This document shows, piece by piece, positions 1 to 8,226 of a stretch of DNA of 64,000 bases (position 1 is the stretch's first letter; each line of letters begins with the position of its first letter). Below the pieces are notes generated by a model that saw nothing but the letters and a program-made list of their open reading frames with translations, was not told the origin of the DNA and did no database searches. The position numbers were made by a program, and so were the translations under genes. This DNA is from Deinococcus sp. LM3 (GTDB taxonomy: Bacteria > Deinococcota > Deinococci > Deinococcales > Deinococcaceae): positions 558,001-622,000 of the forward strand of contig NZ_MUFV01000001.1 of the NCBI RefSeq assembly GCF_002017875.1, written 5' to 3'.

Positions 1-176
1 CCCTGGTACGCGTAGGGGGTCCAGCCGGTCCCGGTGTTCTTCAGGGCGTTGTAGGCGGGCAGGGTGGTGGCCAGCAGCACGGCGGTCGTCAGCAGGCCCG
101 GCAGGACGGCCAGCAGCAGTTCACGCGCCAGAAGCAACAGCCGCGCGGGCCCCTGGCGCCCGGTGGGAGCGGTCAC
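1..176 (-). CDS. N-terminus of a membrane protein (partial, runs off the window)
   Basis: The first 58 codons of a minus-strand gene are present. It begins with GTG at 176, and that GTG overlaps the TGA of the upstream gene in a GTGA junction, so the two are translationally coupled. After about 12 residues comes a Leu/Ala/Val-rich segment that reads as one transmembrane helix (residues about 13-40, including LLLAVLPGLLTTAVLLA), followed by a hydrophilic stretch. A single N-terminal helix then an extracytoplasmic loop would fit a sensor kinase or diguanylate cyclase partnered with the upstream periplasmic protein, but no catalytic domain lies inside the window, so the function is not assigned. 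Confidence 0.6.
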   Translation of the reverse strand, partial: MTAPTGRQGPARLLLLARELLLAVLPGLLTTAVLLATTLPAYNALKNTGTGWTPYAYQ

Positions 177-754
177 TGGGCGGGGGCGATCCGCTCGGCG
201 AACCACACCCACGCGGCCGAGTACTCACCGGCGTGGAAGCGTTCCGGGCGTTCGGGCAGCACGACGGTCAGCGGGCCTTTCTGCAGGATCGGGATGGGCG
301 CGCCGTCGGCGCGGTAGGCAAGCATGATCGGCCAGTTCATGTAATCCTCGGCGCGGATGGTACTGGCGAAGCCGTTGGCGGCGTACACGCGCAGGTCGCG
401 GCCCAGGAATCCGCCGCGCGCGGCGAGGTCGCGCAGCGTGACGCCCTCGTAGGTGAAGCTGCGTTTCAGTTGCGGGTGGTGGGTGGTGTAGCGCACGGCA
501 GGCATGGCCTGCAACTGCCCGAGCGTGAGGTTCAGCTCGCGCTGGCCGGTGCTGATGGTCAGGGCGCGGCGTTCGCCCGGCTTGGCTTTCGGGGTGGGTT
601 GCGCGGCGCGGACGTACGTGAAGACGGGCAGTCGCGTCTTGGAGGCCGGGCTCACCTGACCGGCCATGACCGGCGCCAGCGTGAGGAGGGTGATCAGTCC
701 CAGGCGGCGCCACACGCGGAAGCGTGACGGTGGGTGTGGGTTGCGGGGGAACAC
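173..754 (-). CDS. secreted molybdopterin-oxidoreductase-like protein
   Basis: A 193-aa protein with a basic N-terminus and a hydrophobic segment (residues about 18-33) that looks like a signal peptide. The rest resembles the small stand-alone version of the oxidoreductase molybdopterin-binding fold. It has a TISTGQRELNLTLGQLQAMP start, a central YEGVTLRDLAARGGF motif, and the AYRADGAPIPILQKGPLTVVLP segment typical of the family. The conserved molybdopterin-ligating cysteine region is not evident, so enzymatic activity is uncertain; family members of this size often sit next to membrane sensors and may act as a sensing partner. The GTG start at 754 is supported by a TAGACT box 7 nt upstream (leaderless layout). 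It overlaps the next gene by 4 nt. Confidence 0.65.
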   Translation of the reverse strand: MFPRNPHPPSRFRVWRRLGLITLLTLAPVMAGQVSPASKTRLPVFTYVRAAQPTPKAKPGERRALTISTGQRELNLTLGQLQAMPAVRYTTHHPQLKRSFTYEGVTLRDLAARGGFLGRDLRVYAANGFASTIRAEDYMNWPIMLAYRADGAPIPILQKGPLTVVLPERPERFHAGEYSAAWVWFAERIAPAQ

Positions 755-761
755 GCCGGCC

Positions 762-767
762 AGTCTA
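762..767 (-). promoter_or_regulatory. leaderless -10 box for the molybdopterin-oxidoreductase-like gene
   Basis: TAGACT read on the minus strand, ending 7 nt before the GTG at 754. This spacing places the transcript start at or next to the start codon. Confidence 0.5.
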
Positions 768-976
768 GTGCCCGGATGAGCGGATCACAAGATGCGCATG
801 AACACAATTTACTTTGTGACACGTATTCCGATTCGGAGCTGGACAGTGGGCGGCGCAAGCGGCGGGACGGTCAGCGCGGCGGGATCTCCGGAAGCTGACC
901 GGTCCGTGAGAAATCGGGGGGCGGGCGTGTGGGCACGGGTCAGGTGGGCGTCACGCGCGCCGGGCACACTGCCGGC

Positions 977-1855
977 ATGACTTCCTTCCGACCCAAGCAT
1001 CTGTTCGCCGTGACGATCGCCCTGGCTGCCGTGTCCTCCACGGGGCCCGCGCAGGCCGCGCCGACCCTGAGCGCCCAGAGCATCATCGTGAACCCCGTGA
1101 CCTCGGAACTGAACGTGAAGGTCTGGACGGACCGCGACAGCAGCGGCACCGGCACGCCGGCCTACGCGCCGGGCGAGAAGATCCGTCTGTACACCAGCGT
1201 GACCCAGGACGCGTACGTCTACCTGTTCAACGTGGACCCTCAGGGGCAGGTGGACCTGATCCTGCCCAACCGCTACCAGGGCGGCGCGAACTTCCTGAAG
1301 GCGAACGTGGTCAAGGCGTTCCCGTCGGCCGGTGATCCCTTCAGCTTCGATATTGCCGCGCCCTACGGCGTGAACAAGGTGCTGGCCGTGGCCAGCCGCA
1401 CGCCGCTGAACCTCGATCAGATCGCCACGTTCAGGGCCGAGCAGAACAGCTTCGCGAGCGTGAAGGTGACGGGGCAGCAGGGGCTGGCGCAGGCGCTGAG
1501 TATCGTCGTGACGCCGCTGCCGCAGAACAGCTGGGTCAGCGACACCGCCTTCTACACGGTGGCGGCCCGCGCGGTCAGCGCGCCGCAGCCCGTCAGGCCC
1601 ACCCCGGCGCCGGTCGTGGTGAACCCCTGGGGCACGCAGCGTGAGTGGCGGATCACCATCGATAACCGCACGGACCTGCGCCAGCAGCACGACGCCTACG
1701 CCGCGAAACTGCGCAGCGAAGGGTACGTGCTGGTGAAGACCAGCGTGAAGAACAACGAGATCCAGAGCGAGTTCCGCCGCGCCGGTGGCGGCAAGGCCGA
1801 ACTGAAGGTCAAGCGCAAGGGCAACCGCACCGAGATCACGGTCGAGCGCCGCTGA
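977..1855 (+). CDS. secreted DUF4384 domain protein
   Basis: A 292-aa protein with a clear Sec signal peptide (residues 1-24, ending AQA-AP). Residues about 25-175 match the DUF4384 pattern: an envelope-exposed beta domain with the YAPGEKIRLYTSVTQDAYVYLF and DLILPN signatures. A proline-rich linker (about 205-217) leads to a basic C-terminal domain of about 75 residues ending in alternating Lys/Arg strands. In Deinococcus such proteins are thought to be envelope associated; the molecular role is not known. I chose the ATG at 977 because it starts the signal peptide. A longer reading from 929 would put 16 unrelated residues in front of it. A CACACT box 6 nt upstream resembles a weak leaderless -10. 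Confidence 0.75.
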   Translation: MTSFRPKHLFAVTIALAAVSSTGPAQAAPTLSAQSIIVNPVTSELNVKVWTDRDSSGTGTPAYAPGEKIRLYTSVTQDAYVYLFNVDPQGQVDLILPNRYQGGANFLKANVVKAFPSAGDPFSFDIAAPYGVNKVLAVASRTPLNLDQIATFRAEQNSFASVKVTGQQGLAQALSIVVTPLPQNSWVSDTAFYTVAARAVSAPQPVRPTPAPVVVNPWGTQREWRITIDNRTDLRQQHDAYAAKLRSEGYVLVKTSVKNNEIQSEFRRAGGGKAELKVKRKGNRTEITVERR

Positions 1856-1925
1856 GGTCCGGCGAGTGGGCACCGATCAGCGGTGGCCGCAAGCGAATCT
1901 GAGGACATCACAGCCGGGTTGTCTA

Positions 1926-1955
1926 GAGGGGTCAGTCTGTTTGGACTGGCCCCTC
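1926..1955 (+). terminator. hairpin terminator after the DUF4384 gene
   Basis: A 12-bp stem (one G-T pair) formed by 1926-1937 and 1944-1955 with a 6-nt loop, followed by only a short T-poor tail. It probably separates the DUF4384 gene from the amylase. Confidence 0.5.
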
Positions 1956-2058
1956 CCCTTGCGTTCCGGGCGGGGCCGACCATTATGATGGGCACGCACC
2001 ACAATTCAATCCGTGCTCGCTCCGCGCCGCTGCGGAGCACTCTTCTGGAGGTTTCGTC

Positions 2059-4062
2059 ATGAAACGTTCTGTCTACTCTCCTGCCGTCCGTACCGGGATC
2101 GGGGGCGCCCTGTCCGCCGCCCTGCTCCTGTCCGCCTGCTCTCAGGCTCCTGCTCCGGCGCCGCTGTCGGCTGCCCAGTCTGGAACCGTTTCCACAGTGG
2201 CGGGCGTGCAGCCGCAGGCGATCAGCGGCAGCACCATAGACGCCTGGAGGCAGCAGGTCATCTACCTCGTCATGCCCGACCGTTTCTCGAATGGAAACAC
2301 TTCCAACGACGGGCTGGGGCAGCCGAACTGCTTCGACCCGGCCAGCCCCACCAAATTCCACGGCGGCGACCTCCAGGGCCTGCGTAACCGGCTCGGGTAC
2401 ATCCGCGACCTGGGTGCCACCGCCGTGTGGACCACCCCGGTCTACCGGCAGGTCGGGATCGTGAACGGCAACTCCTGCGGGTATCACGGGTACTGGCCCG
2501 ACTACACCAACCCCGACGACACCGCCGTCGAACCCAAACTGGGCACGGCCGCCGACCTGACCGGCCTGATCAGCGACCTGAAAGCCGGCGGGCAGAAGTA
2601 CATGATGGACATGGTCGTGAACCACGCCGGGTACGGCGCGCGGATCACCACCCAGAACCCCTCGTGGTTCCACGGCAACTGCACGGGCGACGAGATCGTC
2701 TGCCCGCTGGCCGGTCTGCCGGACTTCCGGCAGGAGGACAGCGCGGTCGCCACGTACCTGACCAACCTCAGCAAGACCTGGGTCACGAACTACGCCGTGG
2801 ACGCCATCCGCATGGACACCGTCAAGCACGTCCCGAACAGTTACTGGGAGAACTCCTGGGTGCCGGGCGTGCTGGCCGCGCGGCCCAACACCTTCCTGCT
2901 GGGCGAGGCGTTCCTGTCGGGCAGCGCCTCGCAGCTCAAACCGTTCCTGGACGCCGGATTCGACTCGACCTTCAACTTCCCGCTGCGACAGGCGCTGGTG
3001 GACTCGGTCGGAAAGGGCGGCAGCCTCGACCGAGTGGCCGGCAGCGTGCAGGACACGGTCGGCACCCTGGGTCTGGACCGCACGCTGCTGCAGGTGAACC
3101 TGCTGGACAACCACGACGTGCCGCGCTTCGTGAACGAACCCGGTAGCGGCGTCGCCGAGGCCGAGATCCGCGCGCGCTACGGCAACGCCCTGGGCCTGCT
3201 GATGACCCTGCCCGGCATTCCGCAGCTGTACTACGGCAACGAACTGGGCATGTACGGCGCGAACGACCCCGACAACCGCCGCGACATGCCCGGCTGGGCC
3301 TGGACCGACACCGGGCGCGCCGCCACGCAGGCGAACTTCGTGGCGGGCGGCGGCACGCCGAAGAACACCTTCGACCTCACGAAGAAGCTCGTGGGAATCC
3401 GCAAGGCGAACCCCGGCCTCTGGAAGGGCAACTACGCCGAGCTGTGGCGCCCGAACGGCGGGCAGAACGTGTACGCCTTCTACCGGGGTAGCGGCACGAA
3501 CCGCGTCGTGGTGGTCGTGAACACCTCGGGCAGCGCCGCGACCGTGAACCTGGACATCCAGGGCAACGCGGGCATCAGCGCGGCCGACAAGAGCGCCCTG
3601 AGCAACGGCACGGTCTTCAACGACCTGCTCGCCGAGGGGGCGCCCAGCAGCGCGACCGTCACGGGTGGGAAACTCCCGGTGACCATCGGCGCCGGCAAGA
3701 TGGGCATCTACCGGGCCGGCGCGACCGGCACCGGTGGCACGGGCGGCACGGCCGTCAGCGTGACCTTCCAGGTGCGGGCCAGCACCTTCTTCGGGCAGGA
3801 CGTGTACCTGACCGGCAACCGCGCTGAACTGGGCGCCTGGAACACCGCGTCGGCCCTTGCCATGACGCCCGGCGACTGCTCGGGCAGCACCTGCACCTGG
3901 AAAACCACCGTGAGCCTGCCGCCCAGCGTGGCCGCGCAGTTCAAGTTCATCAAGAAGCCCGGCGACAGCGGCGCCAGCGTCAGCTGGGAGGGCGGCAGCA
4001 ACCGCACCTACACCACGCCCGCCTCGGGCAGCGCCACGTACAACGGCGGCAACTGGCAGTGA
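2059..4062 (+). CDS. alpha-amylase family lipoprotein with CBM20 starch-binding domain
   Basis: A 667-aa GH13 glycoside hydrolase. The N-terminus is a lipoprotein signal with lipobox LSAC (Cys about residue 29), so the enzyme is probably tethered outside the membrane. The four GH13 regions are visible: I, MVVNHAG; II, AIRMDTVKH with the nucleophile Asp; III, LLGEAF with the acid/base Glu; IV, LLDNHD with the stabilising Asp. After a C-terminal beta domain, a Gly/Thr linker (about residues 553-563) leads to a CBM20-type module (VTFQVRASTFFGQDVYLTG, then LGAWN). It should hydrolyse alpha-1,4 linkages in starch or maltodextrins. The ATG at 2059 has a GGAGG Shine-Dalgarno 8 nt upstream. A TATGAT at 1984-1989 could be the -10, but its -35 is poor. 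Confidence 0.92.
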   Translation: MKRSVYSPAVRTGIGGALSAALLLSACSQAPAPAPLSAAQSGTVSTVAGVQPQAISGSTIDAWRQQVIYLVMPDRFSNGNTSNDGLGQPNCFDPASPTKFHGGDLQGLRNRLGYIRDLGATAVWTTPVYRQVGIVNGNSCGYHGYWPDYTNPDDTAVEPKLGTAADLTGLISDLKAGGQKYMMDMVVNHAGYGARITTQNPSWFHGNCTGDEIVCPLAGLPDFRQEDSAVATYLTNLSKTWVTNYAVDAIRMDTVKHVPNSYWENSWVPGVLAARPNTFLLGEAFLSGSASQLKPFLDAGFDSTFNFPLRQALVDSVGKGGSLDRVAGSVQDTVGTLGLDRTLLQVNLLDNHDVPRFVNEPGSGVAEAEIRARYGNALGLLMTLPGIPQLYYGNELGMYGANDPDNRRDMPGWAWTDTGRAATQANFVAGGGTPKNTFDLTKKLVGIRKANPGLWKGNYAELWRPNGGQNVYAFYRGSGTNRVVVVVNTSGSAATVNLDIQGNAGISAADKSALSNGTVFNDLLAEGAPSSATVTGGKLPVTIGAGKMGIYRAGATGTGGTGGTAVSVTFQVRASTFFGQDVYLTGNRAELGAWNTASALAMTPGDCSGSTCTWKTTVSLPPSVAAQFKFIKKPGDSGASVSWEGGSNRTYTTPASGSATYNGGNWQ

Positions 4063-4327
4063 TGTCCGGCGTGGCCGTCCGGCCCACCCGCTGAAAACGA
4101 ACGCCCGTTTGGAAAGGTGCCTCCCGGCTGCTACGCTGGGAGGCACTTCAACATGTCCGGAAGCGCCCGCTTCCCCCCCTGTCCTGCCATGCCTGACGCC
4201 CCGACCTGTCCCGCTCCTGGCCTGCCCCCGCGCAGCGACCGGCTGCTGAACCAGCGCCGCGCGCCCTGAGGTGGGCCGCCACTCCTCTGCCCCGGACCCC
4301 GCGCCTGCCCCCCACCCAGGAGACTTC
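4063..4327 (+). other. intergenic region with the E1 operon promoter and long 5' leader
   Basis: 265 bp between the amylase and the 2-oxo acid dehydrogenase genes. It holds the promoter at 4109-4137 and then a leader of about 185 nt that is C-rich and contains no convincing ORF or riboswitch that I recognise. An AGGAG Shine-Dalgarno lies at 4318-4322, just before the ATG at 4328. Confidence 0.5.
4109..4137 (+). promoter_or_regulatory. sigma-70-type promoter of the 2-oxo acid dehydrogenase E1 operon
   Basis: -35 TTGGAA (4109-4114), a 17-bp spacer and -10 TACGCT (4132-4137). The predicted start near 4144 leaves an untranslated leader of about 185 nt before the ATG at 4328. Confidence 0.55.
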
Positions 4328-4491
4328 ATGACCCCAGATACCAGACTGGCTGCCCGTCAGCCCCACGCCCCAGCCCCAGCCCCAGCCCCAGCCCCAGCCC
4401 CAGCCCCAGCCCCAGCCCCAGAGTCGCAGGACACCGCCCCGGCTACGCGGCGGCGCAGGCCGCCTACGACGCCGCCCAGCAGGACACGAAC
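4328..4491 (+). other. original N-terminal segment of E1-alpha, now out of frame
   Basis: An ATG at 4328 with a good Shine-Dalgarno (AGGAG, 4318-4322) opens a reading frame that encodes about 13 residues, an (Ala-Pro)9 tract and then ESQDTAP. At the C run 4437-4440 the sensible protein moves to another frame: the bases just before the ATG at 4492 read GYAAAQAAYDAAQQDTN directly into the E1-alpha body. Adding one C to the CCCC run would fuse the two parts into a continuous protein. I infer that the native gene starts at 4328 and carries a -1 frameshift or sequencing error at 4437-4440. Confidence 0.6.
4367..4420 (+). repeat. perfect hexanucleotide tandem repeat (GCCCCA)9
   Basis: Nine uninterrupted copies of GCCCCA. 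In the frame of the ATG at 4328 they encode nine Ala-Pro dipeptides, a flexible linker-like tract. Gain or loss of units changes length by two residues but never the frame. Confidence 0.95.
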
Positions 4492-5544
4492 ATGGTGCAG
4501 TGCCTCGCGCCGGACGGCACGGTCGTTCGCGAGGACCTGCTGCCCGACCCTGAGACGCGCCTGCACCTGTACCGCCAGATGCGCCGCGCCCGGCACTTCG
4601 ACGAGCGCGGCTGGGTGCTGTACCGCCAGGGCCGCCTGGGCGTGTTCCCGCCGTTCGGAGGCATGGAGGCCAGTCAGGTCGGCACGGCCGCCGCGCTGAC
4701 GAAGGACGACTGGCTGTTTCCCACCTACCGCGACACCGGCGCGGCCCTGACGCTGGGCCTGCCCATCGCCCGGACCCTGGCGTACTGGCGCACGTCACCG
4801 CACGGATGGCACATGCCCGCCGACCTGAAGGTCCTGCCGTTCTACATCCCGATCGCCACGCAGTACCCGCAGGCGGTGGGCGCCGCCCTCGCCGAGCAGC
4901 GCCAGGGCACCCGGAACGTCGCCATGGCGTTCATCGGGGACGGCGGCAGCAGCGAGGGCGACTTTCACGAGGCACTGAACTTCGCCGGGGCGCTGAACGC
5001 ACCGTGCGTGTTCATCCTCCAGAACAACGGCTGGGCCATCAGCGTCCCCACCCGCCACCAGACGAAAGCCACGGACCTGAGCCGCCGCGCCGACGGGTAC
5101 GGCATTCCCGGCGTGCGCGTGGACGGCAACGACGCCCTCGCCACCTACCACGTGACCCGCGAGGCCGTGGAGCGCGCCCGCAGCGGCGGCGGCCCCACCC
5201 TGATCGAGACCGTCACGTACCGCGTCAAGCCGCACACGGTTGCAGACGACCCCAGCCGCTACCGCACGGACGCCGACAACGCCGGCTGGGACGCCAAGGA
5301 CCCGGTCACGCGCCTGCGCACGCACCTGCTCTCGGCCGGCCTGATGACCGAGCAGAGCGAGGCCGAACTGCTCGCCGACATCGCCGCCGAGTTCGAGGCC
5401 GCGCTGGCCGAGGCCGACAGCTACCCCGAACCCACCCCCGCCGAGATCCTGGATCACGTGTTCGCGGAACCCACCCCGCAACTGAAAAAGCAGCGCGCGG
5501 AAATCCTCGCCGAACACGCGCACGACAAGAAGGAGCAGGCATGA
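4492..5544 (+). CDS. 2-oxo acid dehydrogenase E1 component, alpha subunit
   Basis: 350 aa from the internal ATG at 4492. It is the thiamine-diphosphate-dependent E1-alpha of a pyruvate or branched-chain 2-oxo acid dehydrogenase complex, which decarboxylates the 2-oxo acid and transfers the acyl group to lipoyl-E2. The ThDP/Mg site is intact: GDGGSSEGDFHEALNFAG followed about 15 residues later by QNNGWAIS. The LFPTYRDTG and MRRARHFDERGWVLYRQGR motifs are also typical. Everything needed for the fold is downstream of 4492, so translation from this ATG could still give an active protein, but the native start is probably 4328 (see the separate entry). The stop overlaps the E1-beta ATG (ATGA). The substrate class cannot be fixed by eye; the sequence looks closer to the branched-chain type. 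Confidence 0.85.
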   Translation: MVQCLAPDGTVVREDLLPDPETRLHLYRQMRRARHFDERGWVLYRQGRLGVFPPFGGMEASQVGTAAALTKDDWLFPTYRDTGAALTLGLPIARTLAYWRTSPHGWHMPADLKVLPFYIPIATQYPQAVGAALAEQRQGTRNVAMAFIGDGGSSEGDFHEALNFAGALNAPCVFILQNNGWAISVPTRHQTKATDLSRRADGYGIPGVRVDGNDALATYHVTREAVERARSGGGPTLIETVTYRVKPHTVADDPSRYRTDADNAGWDAKDPVTRLRTHLLSAGLMTEQSEAELLADIAAEFEAALAEADSYPEPTPAEILDHVFAEPTPQLKKQRAEILAEHAHDKKEQA

Positions 5545-6553
5545 CCGCCACCGCCACCCCCCCCACCGGCACCACGAAAAACATGACGATGGTCGCCGCC
5601 ATCAACGACGCCCTCGACATCGCCCTCGGCGCCGACGACACCGTGCACATCTTCGGAGAGGACGTGGGCGTGATGGGCGGCGTGTTCCGCGCCACCGACG
5701 GCCTCCAGGCCAAGTACGGCGAGGCGCGCGTGTTCGACACCCCCCTCGCCGAGGCCGCCATCGTCGGCATGGGCATCGGCATGGGCCTCGCGGGCCTGAA
5801 ACCCGTCGCGGAAATCCAGTTCGCAGGCTTCCTGTACCCCGCGCTCGACCAGATCCTCTCGCACCTCGGCCGCTACCGGCACCGCACCCGCAGCCGCTAC
5901 CACCTCCCCATGGTCATCCGCGCCCCCTACGGCGGCGGCGTCCACACCCCGAACAGCACGCCGACAGCCCCGAAGCGATCCTGGCCCACACACCCGGCGT
6001 GAAAGTCGTGATCCCCAGCACCCCCGCCGACGCCAAGGGCCTGCTGCTCTCGGCCATCAACGACCCGGACCCCGTCTTCTTCTTCGAACCGATCAAACTG
6101 TACCGCTCGACCAAAGAAGACGTCCCAGTCGGTGATTACCGCGTCCCCATCGGCAAAGCCCGCCTCGTCACCCAGGGCGACGACGTGACCGTCATCTGCT
6201 ACGGCGGCATGGTCGAAGTCGCCCAGAAAGCCGCCGCCGCCGCGCAGGCCGCCGGAATCGGCGTGGAAGTCATTGACCTGCGCACCCTCGTCCCCATGGA
6301 CACCGACACCGTGCTGGCCAGCGTCGCAAAGACCGGCCGCGCCGTCATCGTCACCGAGGCACCCCGCACCGCCGGATTCCACAGCGAAATCGCCGCCGTC
6401 ATCGCCGAGGAAGCCATCGAGCACCTGCGCGCACCCATCGTCCGCGTCACCGGCTACGACGCGCCGTACCCGCCGTTCACCGCCGTCGAGGACGTGTACC
6501 GACCCAACCCCGTGCGCGTGGCGAAGGCGATCCGGCAGGTCATGAACTACTGA
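5541..6553 (+). pseudogene. 2-oxo acid dehydrogenase E1 component, beta subunit, frameshifted
   Basis: The E1-beta partner of the upstream gene, about 337 aa if restored. The first part (5541 to about 5950) reads MTMVAAINDALDIAL, FGEDVGVMGGVFRATDGL and AEIQFAGFLYPALDQI, then PYGGGVHTP. There the reading frame is lost and a stop follows at 6000-6002. The second part (from about 5950) resumes in another frame as EQHADSPEAILAHTPGVKVVIPSTP and runs to the normal C-terminus. One extra C in the CCCC run at 5947-5950 would restore the gene. As written, E1-beta is split, which should abolish E1 activity because the beta subunit completes the ThDP site. A sequencing error is quite possible because the rest of the gene shows no decay. 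Confidence 0.85.
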
Positions 6554-6919
6554 ATCTGGAAGGGGGGCGCCTGCGGCGGGCTTCCCCACCCCCAGCCCCC
6601 ATCCCCAGGGGGGACGGGGGAGCCAGCGTTGGCACTGAGCAGGTATGTTGCGGGCGTTCTGGGTGGGTGTTGGGCGGGGACGGCCACGCCTCACACGCCA
6701 TCTTTCAACCGCGCGCCGTGCGCCCCGCGCGCTTCGCGCACGACGGGCCGGGTTGCCACGACGCTTGTGGGGCCATGTGTCTTGGTGTGTGCGGGAAGGT
6801 TCTACTTTTTCCTGCTTCAGCAGGGGTGGGGTTCTCGGAGCGGTCGCGGGGTACTTGCGCCACAAGCGTGATCTGCGCGACCTTTGCGACTCAGTCGCGG
6901 ATCATGAAGGGCGTGGACG
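6554..6919 (+). other. gene-free region after E1-beta, mostly dispersed repeat A
   Basis: 366 bp without a convincing gene. About 6565-6825 is copy 1 of dispersed repeat A. The rest (6826-6919) is the presumed promoter region of the C39-like gene; I see no clear -10 box. No E2 or E3 dehydrogenase gene follows, so the operon ends here. Confidence 0.6.
6565..6825 (+). repeat. dispersed non-coding repeat family A, copy 1
   Basis: About 260 bp that matches 19771-20033 in inverted orientation. Shared blocks include GGCGCCTGCGGCGGGCTTCC at one end, CCCCATCCCCAGGGGGGACG, CGCACGACGGGCC in the middle and AGGTTCTACTTTT near the other end, with diverged spacers between them. It resembles the small non-coding repeats described in Deinococcus genomes. 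It contains strongly G- and C-rich complementary blocks that could fold. Confidence 0.8.
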
Positions 6920-8167
6920 ATGGAGGGAATGCGCTCCCCTGCCCTGCTGCTGACGGCTGCCCTGCTCGTGGGGGCCGCCGCGTTCGGTGTCACTCGTCTT
7001 CAGTCGGGGGCGAACGCCCAGACGGCCGCCGTTCAGCAGGCAGCGGTGCCCGCGCTCCCGCCTGCGGCCACACCTGCGCCAGTCGCGCCAGAGCCCTCCC
7101 CCGAGCCAATCCCCGAACCTGAACCAGCGGCGCCCGCCCCGGTGCCGCCTCCCACGCCGGAGGTCACGCCCGCGCCTCCTGCCGCCACGCCACCCAGGGC
7201 TCTGCCCGCGCGGGCCAGCGTTTCCGGCGTGCGGCACGAGTACCAGCGGCTGAACAACTGCGGGCCGGTCACGATCGGCATGGCCCTGAGCCGCTGGGGC
7301 TCCGCGCTGAACCAGTACGACATCGCCCCGAAGCTCAAGCCGGCCCAGGGGGACGTGAACGTCTCGCCGGAGGAACTCGCGGCGTTCGCGCGGGCGCAGG
7401 GCATGGACGTGCACCTTGCGCGCGGCGGGGACCGGACGCTGCTGCGGTCGCTGCTGGCCTCGGGTTTCCCGGTGATCGTCGAGACGTGGTTCGTCACGCC
7501 GGACTCGGGCGGCATGGGCCACTACCGCCTGCTGACCGGGTACGACGACCGGGCCGGGCAGTTCAGCGCGCTGGACTCGTACCTGGGGCCGCTGCGGATG
7601 GACTACGCGAAGTTCGACGAGCTGTGGCGGTCCTTCGGGCGCACGTTCCTGATCGTCACGCCACCGTCGAAACGGGCGGCCCTGGCGGGCGTGCTGGACT
7701 GGCGGGCCGACCGCGCGCAGGAGCAGGCCGAGACGCTGCGGGTCGCCGGGCGGGAGGCGGAACGGCGCAAGGACGCCGTGGGCTTCCTGACGCTGGGGCA
7801 GGCGCAACTGGACGCGGGGGACGCCCGCGCCGCCGCCCGCACCTTCGACCGGGCGTTTGCTGCCGCACCCGACCGCACCCTGGACCCGACCCGGCCCGCG
7901 TGGGTGCAGGGCGGGCTGGCGTGGCGCGCGCTGTGGTACTCGTTCGGGCCGCTGGAGGCGTACACCCGCACCGGTCAGTACGCGCGGGTGCTGACCCTGA
8001 CCGGCGCGGTGCTGCGTTCGGTACCCACGCACGAGGAAGCGCACTACTGGCGCGCCCGCGCCCTGACCGGACTGGGCCGCACTGCCGAGGCGCAGGCCGC
8101 GTACCGCGAGGCGCTGCGCCTGCGCCCCGGCTACGCGGAGGCGGGGCAGGCACTCGCAGCGCTTTAA
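6920..8167 (+). CDS. secreted C39-like cysteine peptidase-fold protein with TPR repeats
   Basis: A 415-aa protein with an N-terminal hydrophobic segment (residues about 8-24, signal peptide or anchor). A long Pro/Glu/Ala-rich linker (about 40-95) follows, then a C39_2-type papain-like domain (about 100-235). Its likely triad is visible: Cys in RLNNCGPVT (about residue 114), His in GHYRLLTGYDD (about 200) and Asp in LDSYLG. The C-terminal 160 residues are helical and contain TPR-like units (TLGQAQLDAGDARAAARTFDRAF and ARALTGLGRTAEAQAAYREALRLRPG). It probably acts outside the cytoplasm; the substrate is unknown. The ATG at 6920 has GAAGGG 8 nt upstream; an ATG at 6929 is an alternative with GGAGG only 3-4 nt away. 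Confidence 0.75.
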   Translation: MEGMRSPALLLTAALLVGAAAFGVTRLQSGANAQTAAVQQAAVPALPPAATPAPVAPEPSPEPIPEPEPAAPAPVPPPTPEVTPAPPAATPPRALPARASVSGVRHEYQRLNNCGPVTIGMALSRWGSALNQYDIAPKLKPAQGDVNVSPEELAAFARAQGMDVHLARGGDRTLLRSLLASGFPVIVETWFVTPDSGGMGHYRLLTGYDDRAGQFSALDSYLGPLRMDYAKFDELWRSFGRTFLIVTPPSKRAALAGVLDWRADRAQEQAETLRVAGREAERRKDAVGFLTLGQAQLDAGDARAAARTFDRAFAAAPDRTLDPTRPAWVQGGLAWRALWYSFGPLEAYTRTGQYARVLTLTGAVLRSVPTHEEAHYWRARALTGLGRTAEAQAAYREALRLRPGYAEAGQALAAL

Positions 8168-8179
8168 TCCCACACAAGG

Positions 8180-8209
8180 CAGGCCCCGACGTTCAATCGT
8201 CGGGGCCTG
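8180..8209. terminator. bidirectional terminator between the C39-like gene and yidC
   Basis: A perfect 12-bp stem (8180-8191 with 8198-8209) and a 6-nt TTCAAT loop sit between two convergent genes. Their stops lie at 8167 (plus) and 8227 (minus). It could end both transcripts. Confidence 0.7.
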
Positions 8210-8226
8210 CTTGGCGTGGCGCGTGC

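Noticed and set aside
1696..4329. An 877-aa open frame on the minus strand opposite the amylase
   Set aside because: It is antisense to a clear GH13 gene, has no family motif and reflects high GC, which leaves few stops in antisense frames.
4367..4420. The GCCCCA array as a CRISPR or other array
   Set aside because: The unit is 6 bp with no spacers; it is a microsatellite in a coding N-terminus.
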